DNA of 64,000 bases from Edolisoma coerulescens (taxonomy: Eukaryota > Chordata > Aves > Passeriformes > Campephagidae): positions 10,021 to 74,020 of the forward strand of contig VWZW01007698.1 of the NCBI GenBank assembly GCA_013397115.1, in the 5' to 3' direction. Made by a program: the position numbers and the translations under genes. Shown here piece after piece: positions 10,400 through 21,632 of this stretch. The notes under the pieces are model-generated. The model saw nothing but the letters and a program-made list of their open reading frames with translations. It was not told the DNA's origin and did not search any database. Within the stretch, counting starts at the first letter, position 1, and each line of letters starts with the position of its first letter.

Positions 10400-13300
10400 C
10401 TGATTTAAAACTCCAGAGATGCAGCTCTTTCTCCTACCATTCAGCCATCAGGTTGTTTCTCAGTTACAACTACGTCATACTATCCACACGTTTGTTTTCT
10501 CCAAAGACACACCTGGGCAGAAGGAAGCTCATGTTTAACAGTATTGGTGATCAGGGATTAGGCAATGCTCAGCTGTGATGGACCAGAGTGGGAGGACTGA
10601 ACTGCTGGGAACCCTCTACAGTGACCTCTTTTTTCAAGACAACTCTGTTGAATAGTGTGGATTTTGAAATAAAGCTGACTCAGAGCAGGGGCAGCTTTTG
10701 CTGGGGCAGCTCCCTGGCAGCAGGTGCTTGTAAGAAGGTTTTCACCCACAGCTTTTTATCTGTAAAGAAATTGCAGATGGCACCTGGAACAAGATGATGC
10801 TTGTCAGTATTCAGATAGTACCTCAACTACACTTTTTGTGATGCAAGATTAGTCATTTTCTGCTTAAATTTTTTCCTTTTAAATGAAGATTCTAAATCAC
10901 TCCTTTATTTCAGCTGCTGCAGATTTTAACTGGTACAATATGAAATAATCTGGGAGAGGTCTACTGTTCTTTTGGTTAAAAGATTCAGGCAGAAAAACTT
11001 GAGTCATAGCAAAATTATCAGGTATAAGGATATGTTTATTTTTGGTTTGCACAAGAGCAAGAACTCAACTTTCTCTTCAGCTTTAAAATCCGTGCCTTCT
11101 GCTAAGTACACAAAGTTTCTGTATATTATCATTTTAGTATTTCTTCTGTCTGTGCAAGTTAGTCCAATAAAAAATAAACTACCTTCTCCTAGTTGTCAAG
11201 AAGTTTTCATTTTTTTGACTAGCATCCAACTACCAAATTCCCCAGGAATTTGTTTTGGGTTGCATCTACAAAACACATACAGGCTTTACTTGCCACTCCT
11301 AAAAGCCTGGGGAAAATGGACATAAATACAAAATTTCTCGAGATTAGCTCAAAGGAAACTAGGAATTTGGAAGATTTACAGGGCTTGCTTGAAGCTGCTG
11401 TTTCCTGCCTTTGTTTTGGGTGAAACTGAGCCTGCCCACACTGAAAGATCTGGACCATGGGATTCTCTCCAGGAAACACATTTCTAAAAACTTTAATGAT
11501 AAGTGCTGTCAGAGTTCTGAAATATTTGTAATGAATCATTCAGTGCTACATATCAGCCTCCTCTTCTCCCACTGAGTCATAGTTTTCAGTAGGAGTAAGC
11601 ATGGGCAAAATGAAATTTTATGATCCCCTTTCGCCTTTCTCTTACGACTGGTCTACTGAACATCAGAATTAATTAAAAGGCTGCTAGCAGGAATTGAATT
11701 TGGTGATATAAAAAGGGCAGCTATCATCAGCTTCAGTGGTAATTGTAATAAGGAGAACATACAGGAAAGGCCCTCAGTGCCAGATACAATATATAGATAA
11801 ATCTCAACGTGTCAAGGTTCAAAATTACAGATGAGAAAACATCTGCTCAGTTTCTAGCTGAACTTGAAGACACTTGAGATTCACTGGTCATCTCCCAGAG
11901 AAGTTTCGAGACCCCATATATCCTACAAGTGAAGTTCCGCATCTGCTAAAACATCTCGTGGCTGAGTTGGGATGCTGAAACTGGAAAGAACAGCGGTGAA
12001 GTCCCAAGCTATGCCCCGTTTTCCCGTGGACAGTGGTGTCAGTGTCCATCCTTCTGTCATGAACCTCTGGCTGCACTTGTTAGGGGTGCAGAGCGTTCAC
12101 TTTGCCCACAAAAGTAGCCAAGTCTTACAAGTGCAGGGAGAAGGTGAATTCCCTAGGTGCATATATATTACAAAATGATAATGCCAAACTTGTGGAGCGA
12201 AGAGGACAAGAAGTAAGAGTAACCCCGAGTCTGTTGATCTCTGAGATAATTGTATTTCTGCTTTAGCAGAGATCTGAATCCGTAAGTCCCGCTACTGGGC
12301 AAATAACTTAGGGTAGGAAGTTTCAGGCCTTCAGGCTTGCTTTAGGCTTTCAGAACCACTGAATCCATGCTCTGTCTGGAGGTACAGAAGATATGTTCAG
12401 GAGCGGTGCTGGCAGTTTCAGCAAACCCTCTGGAAAAGAAAAGAAAAAATTCATTGCTCTTCTGCAACCACTCAGGTGCCTCATGCTTTTCATGGAGAAA
12501 GACAGGTTGCTCATTCTGTTATTTACATTAGTTTCCTGGTAAACATAGTGGATTTGAGGCTATTTTGTGAAGTGCCTGATCATCCTCATGCAATGCACAG
12601 GAATCACAAGTATGTAGCTATGATAGCTTATTTCTAGGGTGGGTATTTAAATCCCAGCTTCTAGAGCCATTTTGTAAACTTCAAAGTATGGAATACATCA
12701 TTTAATAGCATTAAAGATCTGAGTACACAGCATCCCTGTATTATTTTCAAAATGTTTGTGTACTCTCAGGCAAACAAGAAGTTTTACCAAAAAAACTGCA
12801 GGGAAAAAAACCCCACACTGCAAAATGTCCAACTGCTTCTAAAATGGCATCCTGTAAGAGATGGTATAAAAACTAGAGAATAAAAAGATGCTGGCAAATT
12901 CTCTTTGCTGACTCACAATGAGGAAGGTTTTTAGAAATTCTTCAGATCCTGTTTTACTTTCATCATGTTCAAGTACAATCCGTTCAATAACATGGTTTCA
13001 CTGACTCCAAAAAAATGAAAATCTGTACTTTACCTTCTCCATGCAGTCCTGGAGCCTTAATTGAGAATAGCCTCTGATATATCAGCATTGTTTAGATTCA
13101 TGGACAGGAGCAGGCAATGGATGTGCAGAGATGTTGAGTAAACATGTACTTTCTGTTGCTCTTATTTAGACAGTGCTGTTCCTGCTTTGGCTTGAAGGAA
13201 TAAGCATGATATATATGACAAATTCTGAAAGATTGGGCCTCAGATTTATGAAACTGGCATTCATGTCTAGCACTATACAGTATAAACTAGAATTTTGTTT

Positions 13301-13444
13301 GTTGTAAATTAACAAAGTACCTTCTGTGCAAAGTACCGATGGGGGTACCTCAGCTGCATCTGTCAAACACAAATACACAATTGGAACAGGTTGCTCAAAG
13401 GTGATATGGAGTTTCTATTTGTAAAAATATTCAATGCACAGCTG
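10400..13444. other. AT-rich DNA, no gene seen
   Basis: No coding exon is recognised. Frames at 10972-11325 (plus) and 11219-11539 (minus) overlap and lack recognisable motifs. The only notable signal is a TATA word at 11707, listed separately. An imperfect GGCAGC repetition lies at 10690-10725. Confidence 0.5.
11707..11717 (+). promoter_or_regulatory. Strong TATA word TATAAAAAGGG
   Basis: This is a textbook TATA box with a G-rich right flank. A start site would fall near 11735, in ATCATCAGCTTCAGTGG. No convincing open frame follows: the ATG at 11832 stops within ten codons. It could belong to a non-coding transcript, an old LTR or chance. The identical 11-mer occurs again at 53673. Confidence 0.25.
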
Positions 13445-13560
13445 GAAAAGATCCTGGACAACCTGACCTAAGCTGACCTAACTCGGGGAGGCTGGTAGTG
13501 GGGGAATAGATGACCTCCAGGCATCCCTTCCAACACATATTATTTTATGAATTTCTGAAT
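13445..13560 (+). mobile_element. CR1 LINE 3' end remnant
   Basis: The words GATGACCTCCAGGCATCCC and CTTCCAACACATATT, followed by a TTTATGAATTTCTGAAT tail, match the last about 100 bases of CR1 in decayed form. It is a heavily 5'-truncated old copy with no coding part. Confidence 0.75.
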
Positions 13561-16500
13561 TAGTGTAACCGTCTGGTGGAGCAGGAGAGCAATAAGAAAG
13601 AGACTTTGTACCAGTGAGAGCAAGGTGGTGGTTCTGAGCTCTTTTTAGACATTTTAAGCTATATTAAGATACCACTCCTGGATGGGAATTAGTTTCTGTC
13701 AAGGCAGCTGTGTGGGCAGGAGCAAGATCTGAGGCCTGTCTACTCCTGCTGGTGTTGATGCATTTTATCAGCATAGCCTTGAGCATCATATTGGAATAAT
13801 TCCACTCATATAAACAGTGAAGGCAGACATTTGGAGGGCAGTTCTGAAAATTGTCTTGTCGCAAGCCCTTCTGTGAGCAGAAGAAATTCAAAGTTAAGTT
13901 TCCTGTAACTCCAACATGTTTTATGTGAAAGAAATCCTCAAGTTAAAAGAAAATTAGAAGTGGTATTCACCTCTTATCTTTCAGTGTTGCAAGGAAATTT
14001 AGAATGGCTTCATGTAATTTGTTACTTACCTTAGCACACTGAAATGAAAAAATACAAATAAATATTAACAGACTACAAATCACTTGCTGTGACTAAAGAG
14101 ACTACAGATCATATCTAAGTTATTACTGATGTTTGATGGGTCTCGTTTTTAGTTCAATTAATGGAATGTGCTTATATCAGGAATGATCAGCTCTGACGGA
14201 AATATGGAAAGAAGCTGAAATCTTTCCATAAGTCCAAGTATTAGAGGCATTTATGAATTAAGAATATTTAATATTAACTATCAAGAACTGCAGAAAAAAG
14301 TCAAGCTAAAAATGAAATGCTAAAGTAATGAAGAAACTGCTGGAATTATGAGCTGTAAATATAAGATTAATATATTATTTGAATAATTTTGTATCTGAAT
14401 TAATTTCAAAAATATTGTTTCTTCTTTTGGAAAAAAATCTGCAGCTGGGGACAAACCAGACTCCAGTTCTGGGCAAGTTAAAATCTCTGTGAGTCCTAAT
14501 GTTTCTATTTGACAGCTGTTGAATAATTTATAGAGTGACATCTTCTTTGTTTACATTTAAAAATAGTACTAGTAATTTAATAGCAAGTATAACTATTTTC
14601 ATTCAAAATATCAGTGATGCCCTTTCTGCAAAGGAACCTTATCTGTCTCTGTACTTGAACAATAGAAAAATTATATAGATGGTCTCTTTGGGTGTAGAAG
14701 TCAGGGAAAGGATCTTCCAGAGGGTCTTTGGGGAGCCAAGAGACTTATATGTACACAGAGTCCTGTGTTTGGTCTCCCTCCATCAGCAAAAGAAACTGAT
14801 GGTAGAATCACTTCTTTCATGCACTTGTCGTTTTCAGTAAAGACAGTTCAAAAGATAAATTTTTCCTGAATGTACTGGGAACTAACTGCTAAGAGTTTCC
14901 TTGTTTATGACACAAAATCTTCTTGGTCAGTGCTGCTGAGAGAGCTCTTTCCCCTCAGTTCTAGCAGTTTGTTGGCTGTTGCCTCAGCTTTGTCCTTGGT
15001 GTACAGCTGATAACAAGTGTTTGTGGCTGGCTGGTACTGCAGGAGGCAGTGGGACACTTCTGAGCATTCTCCCTGCTGGCCATACTGAGGGAAAGGATAG
15101 TTAGATTGCTCTGCACATTGCTAGGTCATTGCTGGATGCATGAAACCATAACTAAAGGGGGTTCCTGGTACCTGGAGAATGGAAATTATAACTTTAGGTA
15201 CTACAATACTTCATTAAACTTATTTACTTTTCTCATTAATTTTTTGCATCTTTTGCTAGGATGATTCCTGTTTTTACTGTTATGTTCTTGATGAATACTC
15301 TTTCCCCTCATAACAGATAAAGTTTGGGAATTTAATATAGAAAAATTCCGTGAAATTTCTTTAAAGTACATTTTCCTTGGTCTAGAATGGTATTGGTTCA
15401 GTACCATTTTCTCTTCTGTGATTCAGAAGCTCATGTGATTCATCCATTATTTCAAAGGCAGTCCCAAGGGCTCAGTCAAGGAAATATTTGGGCACCATTT
15501 AGTGCTGCTCTGTCCTTTGAGTCCTAGATGAGACAAAACCAGTAAAAAGGAACACAGCAAATGAGTGCCCTTGGAATGAATAAAATGGCATGCACTTATG
15601 TATTTTCTTTATTATCTTGTATTTTAATGATACTACTGAGAATGAGATTCCCTTTACATTTGTAATTATAAAGGAGAGCAGATGGTGAAGGCTTATCTTA
15701 AAGTGTTAATTAAAATAGCTTACACAGCCAAGCCTCTACTTGAATAAAGTACATCAGGAAGATGTAAGACATGAGTGAGTGCCCTATTCTAGTGAATTAT
15801 TCTTAAATAAAGCTACCTTGGAGCAAATCCATCAGAGATACTTAACATCATGTCAGTGAAATCTTTCTCTCAAGTTCATGAAACAAGCACTAGATGACAT
15901 GTTCTAAGTGTATGTTTCTGGAAGTGAAGGGAAGTATGGGTTCACTAGGTGGATTTGTATTCCTGCCTGCCTTAGTGGGTATTCAAAAGAACAAGTGAAT
16001 CCTCCTTACTCTCTCTATAGGTTTGTTGGCAGGCATGTGCAAGATCACTTCTGTGTGGGCTGTGCGGAACTGGAGCAATGCCAATACCCCTTCGGCATTC
16101 ATCTCGTTAATTCATACAGGTGACTCAACGCAACACAATTGGTTCAGAGATAGTGCCTAAAGCCTCCCACCTTCGTGAAAATCAGTCTGAGGGTGGTAGC
16201 TGTCAGTCTGCAATACTCTTCTGTTGAAAGAACTCAGCTTGGTTACTGAAGACATAGTTTCAGATGCTTTCTTTTTCTTTTTTTTTAATTTGAGACAGAG
16301 CTCTATAAGTCCTCAGCAGCAGCACATCATAGCCACCTAGAGATTCTCTAATGAAATAGGAAGTTGTCCACTGGAGCAAGGACTAGAAGCCATTTGCCCA
16401 TATGTGTTCTGAAATGATCACTGGGCTAGTCATATATAAAAACTTTTTTCTCATTTTATTATCTGAGCCACTACATTTTTATTTCAACTGTTAAAAAAAA

Positions 16501-18719
16501 TGGAAGGCCAAGAGGGGAAAAACATTCCCTCTTCTTCCTCTTTTCTCCATTGGCATTCTGGACTGCTGAACTGCTGGCATTGGAAGCTATGAAGATTGTG
16601 ACTGGACTGCCCTCTTCAGTTCATTTTTGTACTGTTAACAACTTTGAGCTCTCGGTTAAGAGTGTGGAAAAACACAAAGCAACATTGATGTGTGCCAACT
16701 TCAGTGCATTCATCTTAAGGGAAAATTTTTCCCCAACCAGATACTGTAAACTTATGTATAGGGCTTTGTTTTAAAATAATAATAGGTGGGGGAAACAATA
16801 TCTCTGTCAATTCTTTACATCACTTATATTTGATAGGTTTTGGCAGTAAGACAGAAAATGTTAAAGATCATCTGGCAGGATAAACAAGATGTCAAATGCT
16901 TTGACTGCCTTTCCTTAAGGGCTCAAGCTCTCAGACTGTTTTCTTTTCTGAAAGGTTACAGAAATAGCTCACAGTTTGTCCTTCGAGTTGCAAAATTGTT
17001 CTTTAACCTTGGCTTGCTTAAAAAGTACAGTTGGGTACAGTCTGGAAACATAACCAGTTAAATAGCTTCACAAATATAGGTGTTTGCTGATCAATATGTG
17101 AAGTAAATACTTGTTTCTTTGCATATTTCTTCCCTGTCCTTTCCTCTTTGTTTGCACAAAAGATTGCTCTTATTCTTACTGAATCTCCAATAGAGATTCA
17201 TATGTCAAAGAGATGCCTCCTTTCTGGGCAGGGTTCTCCTGTCATCTGCCCTTTTTACTTGATGTCATTAAATGTTCCTTTGTCCTGAAGTACTGAAAAA
17301 TTCTGGATGATTGAGAGTTGAACTATGCTAAATGCTTCCTGGTCCCTGAGCACAAGACGACCAAGAAGTCAACAAGTTCCAGGCTGGAATCTTTAGTGAC
17401 TTATGGCATTATGGTAGATCCCAAATGCATCTTAGCCTGATGGAAATTGGAAGGTGGAAGAGGTGGCTGTGGCTCACAGTGGAGGACAAGTGGGAGACGC
17501 ACAAGAGAGGATGCATTCTTCCTGACTAAGCACTTCAAAGCAATTCTATTGTTTGTAAATAGCTTACCTGATTTTTCCTGTGAAAAATTACTATTCAGGT
17601 CACATGCAAGATGGAGAACTGCATTTTCCCTTCAGGCTCTTTTTTCTTGCCCTACATGTTTTGACCAAGTGCTGTTCTCATAGTGTTCACTCTCCTGTAA
17701 CAAACTGCAGTTAGGAGTAGCTTATGCTGGATTTTGTCTGAGCTCTGTGAATGCCTTTTAGATGCTGCACCTATTGTCAGAAAGTAGTCTAGATTTCAGA
17801 CTTTAATAGGGTTTTATAATGAATGAGTGGAAATTGGAAGCCCATTCCATTTTAAAATATCCCTCTGCTAGACTCAAAATTTAAACAATATATATTTGCA
17901 ATAAAGTCAGCCATCCACCAGGAACAGAATATTCTGCCCTCAGCATTTTAGAAATTGAAATGAGGCTATTTATCCTCTGTCAGTTCTTACTGCATCCTCT
18001 CATTCCCAAAAGACAGTCCCTACTGTGTCTTTCAGATTGTAAGCAGGAATTTAACTACTACAGTTTTAGTAGCTTCTAAGTTCTAAGCAAATCTCTCCTA
18101 TCCGGTGTTTTGAGCATTCAAGGCTGCTCAGAGAAAATAAAATACTGCAAGGAAAAAGTCTGAGATAGTGTCAAATAACCTGATATGAAGACTTTTTGTA
18201 CAGTACACTGTGTGATTTTTTTTTCCTCCCTGTTCTAAAGAATAAAATAAGCTAACAAAAAGTCACTTCAGACCCGTATTACATTGAAAAATTAATGTAT
18301 GAACCAGCTGTTAGGCAGATTCTTTCTACATCTCACCTGACATTTCTGTTTCAATTTATAATGGGAAATATACAATATTAAAAATTGCTTTTTAAATTAC
18401 AGGTTTATTGCAGAGTTTATTCAATCGTTACTCCATGCCATTAGTTAGCTCCCAGTGATAGCTCTGTTCATGCAGACTTAACAAGGAAAGGCTGTTCTTC
18501 CTCCCCCTTTGTTTAATGAGAACCAAAACCTGCACAATACTCTGACTTCTCTATCTGATCTCTGCAATGTCATGTGCAAGTCTAGGATGACGTATAGAAA
18601 CAAAAGCCCCTCCACAGCCCTTGTCTCCTCACTCTGTCTAAAGCAGACATCAGAATCAAGCCATCTTGTTATGATGATGCAACTATGAATGAATGAAAGT
18701 AAAAATTAAAATCTAATTG
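13561..18719. other. AT-rich DNA, no gene seen
   Basis: About 5 kb without a recognisable gene or repeat. Several stop-free frames of 60-78 codons occur (for example 15908-16123, 16550-16774, 17447-17683), but none shows a known motif and they are within chance range for this length. The sequence is not low-complexity, so it may contain conserved non-coding DNA that only comparison can reveal. Confidence 0.5.
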
Positions 18720-19165
18720 TAACGTTTGGCTTCCATCACACACAGTCTGTCTTTATGTCCATCCCACTGAGACCTTCCTCATGCTCAGCCGGAGACGGGG
18801 GAAGGATGAGGCTGTTGGTGCCATTGTGTTTGTGTGTGTTCTGAGTGCGTCTGTCTGTGCTGATTGGTGTGCCCAGCCTGGTATGCAGGTACCTGAGTGC
18901 ACTCTGTGTGTAAGTATGTGGGACTTGCTGGGAGTACGTGCTGGATTCAGCCACTCCGAATTTTGAACTCCCAGTGGAACTGGGAAAAGTTTATCTACCA
19001 AATTTTGTGATAAAATACCAAAATTATGTTGCTGCACATCATGTCCCACAAAAAAGAGAACAGATAGCAGCTGATCAGAGGATCGGGGGTTCATTTGTTT
19101 GGATTGGTAACTGGGTACAGAGGCTCTTCCAAAACACATCAGAAGAACAGGCTATTACATAGGAG
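18720..19165. other. Unassigned block, GT-rich then protein-like frame
   Basis: The first half is TG/GT-rich (18820-18915). The second half holds a 74-codon plus-strand frame (18938-19162) with a natural-looking composition, including LGKVYLPNFVIKYQNYV and FVWIGNWVQRLF. I do not recognise it. A retroelement leader and gag or env start is one option; a chance frame is another. Confidence 0.3.
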
Positions 19166-20979
19166 GAAATGGGAAGGAAAAAAAGAGTAAAGTATAATGA
19201 TGTCAAATGAACAAATTAATCTGAACAGGTCACAAGTCATTTTGGACCAAACCTACAACCTAAGCGCCAACTAAGTTTAGTTTTTGTGTAGCTTAAAGAG
19301 ACTGTCTTTTGGGCACACTGGTTATGGTCACGTGTTGGGAAACATCTGAAGGAGAGGAGAACACATACATCATGAGAGAATCCATTGGAAGACATGCTAT
19401 AAGCAACTATAATACTCTTCTCTCATTTGTATGAAAACCACGTCGCCTTTTAATGATGTCTCTGTTATTATTAGCATGGATTGTCATCACTTCATAGTCT
19501 TTGACTGGCCGGTAGCTGAGCTGATGCCTACATCAAGGCTTTGCAATAAAATTAGGCAGTGCTGTGCAGAATTTCATTACATTTTCTGATTAACATTTAT
19601 TAGAGCAATTTTGCCAGACCAACATAAGGTGTTTCACAGTTTGATAGGTCTCCTTTCCTTTCAATGATAATTGTACCAGAGAACATTTTGAGGACTTACA
19701 TGATCACACTTCTCAAGGGATTTTAAAGATTGATTGTTTTGCTTCCTCTGATCTCAGAAAATCCTTGCCAAAAGGAGCGATTGTGCATATAACTAGCATT
19801 TCTTTCTTCTCATCTACAGCACTAATTTAATACCATTCCAGAAAATTTATGCTTTTGAAATTTGTATGTTCAATCATTAGGAAACTTTTGTGTTCCATAT
19901 ATTAATTACTTTCAGTAAGCCACAGAATGCTTGTTTACTGAGATACTTTAACGCCTGCCAATAGCTTGAACATGAACACAAGTCATTTTTATGGGTGACC
20001 ATTTGGGATTCTAAATTTGCCCACAGTGTTTCCGTCAATATATTTCAGTGCAACACTTCAACAGAGTATGTTGACTTTAGCATGTACATTCAAACACCCT
20101 GACTTCTGCAGTGAAGACTTCCTCATCCTTCGAATTAGTCATAAAATAACTGATATCTGTATTCTTCAGGGCACAGTTAGAACCTCTTAATGTTTAATAT
20201 TTGAATGGGATATTCCTTCACCAAAGAACATACAACCTATGGAGGTTGTAGACAGAAAATTGAACTCAGATTCAGATATCCTTCTAGCTTCTGGTGGAAT
20301 CATGAATCTGAACCTTATGTTCAAAATATTATGGATATATTCTTTCTCTAATTCACATTCTTTCATTTTTCTGTCTTTCTTTTTTCTTTTGTCTAAAATC
20401 AACACATCTATGGAGAAGGTGTGTAAATTGCTATCCTTACTGGGAGCTTTCTCTCTGTCTGGAACTTCTCTGGTTCAAAAAAATTTTTTTTTCATTTTGT
20501 GATAATTTCCATTTCTTGTTTGCAGAATCAAATCAGGTAGGCATTAACTTCAGATTTGCAGTCTGTTTTCACATGATTTTGATATCTGTTTTATGCTTTC
20601 CATTGCCAGTCATTAGTATTTATACCCTGGACTGAGTCTGTAGAATTATGGTTGGGAAATTTCTGTTTGGTTAGTAAACCTAAGATCAAAAAAGGCTCTT
20701 CCTGGAACATGTGTGACATGAGTGTGATGAATTCAAGACATCCTGTATCTTAAGAAGGGAGAATATCCATTGGGATGTGTCAGCTTTTTCAGGAGTCCTT
20801 GCTAGGCCATGGATGCGGTGAAGTGGTGTGTGGAAGGATATATGGGAGAGTGTGCAGGACTTTGATGTGATTGATACTTTTCCCTTCAAACAAATAAATT
20901 GGGATTATCAGGCTGCCTGTGACTACCCTTTCAATCGGTTCAGAAAGCTGTACCATTTCTCGTGAAGTACGGGCAAGTG
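19166..20979. other. AT-rich DNA, no gene seen
   Basis: No gene is recognised. The part at about 19490-19700 is AT-rich but of high complexity, of the kind often seen in conserved enhancers; this is inference only. A run of T follows at 20483-20492. Confidence 0.4.
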
Positions 20980-21314
20980 CCAGGACCCTGAGCTGAGCAG
21001 AAAGTAGCTGAATTGAACATGTTAAACTGCTGAATGTGACGTGAAAAATTCATGGGCTTAATAAATATCTGAGTGAGAGGGGGTCAAAAGTTGCAGATAA
21101 CACTGTGAGGGACAGGGCACGTGAGGGGAGTTATGTGAAAGGTTTGGGGTCTGTGGGGTCTGTCTGTGTCTGTACTGAGAACTTGAACCCAACCTTGCTG
21201 TGAGCTCTACATAAAGATTGAATCACCCCCATTGAGCACCACCACTTGGAGCTGGAGAAATACCCAGGGTCCCAGCCCTCACAAGGCAGGAAGGAGGATT
21301 GCCCTGCATCCCCT
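20980..21314. other. Unassigned block, LTR-end-like
   Basis: The plus strand has CTTAATAAATATCTGAG at about 21057, a GT-rich stretch (21142-21175) and CATAAAGATTGAATCACCCC at about 21210. Polyadenylation-like words followed by a GT-rich run resemble an LTR R/U5 region. No termini or duplication were found, so this stays a suggestion. It directly abuts the next CR1 copy. Confidence 0.25.
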
Positions 21315-21632
21315 ATCACAGAATCACAGGATGGTTTGGGTTGGAAAGAACCTTGAAGATTATCTAGTCCTAGTCTCCTTGCCACAGACAGGGATATCTT
21401 CCGCTAGACCAAGTTGCTTAAGGCCCATCTATCTTGGCCTGAAACACTTTCAGGGATGGGGCATCCACAGCCTCTGTGGGCAACCTGGTTCCTGTGCCTT
21501 ACCACCCTCACAGTGAAGAATTTCTTCCTAATACCTAATTTAAGCCTACACTCTTTCAGTTTAAAGCCATTTACCCTTGGCCTGTCAATATGTGGCCTTT
21601 AAAAAATCCTTCCCCAGTTTTCTTGTCTCCAA
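21315..21632 (-). mobile_element. CR1 LINE 3' end, minus strand
   Basis: It reads ATCACAGAATCACAGGATGG and then TTGGGTTGGAAAGAACCTTG, the reverse complement of the classic CR1 3' end. It continues through the 3' UTR (CCTGAAACACTTTCAGGGAT) into the end of ORF2. It is 5'-truncated at about 21632. Confidence 0.95.
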
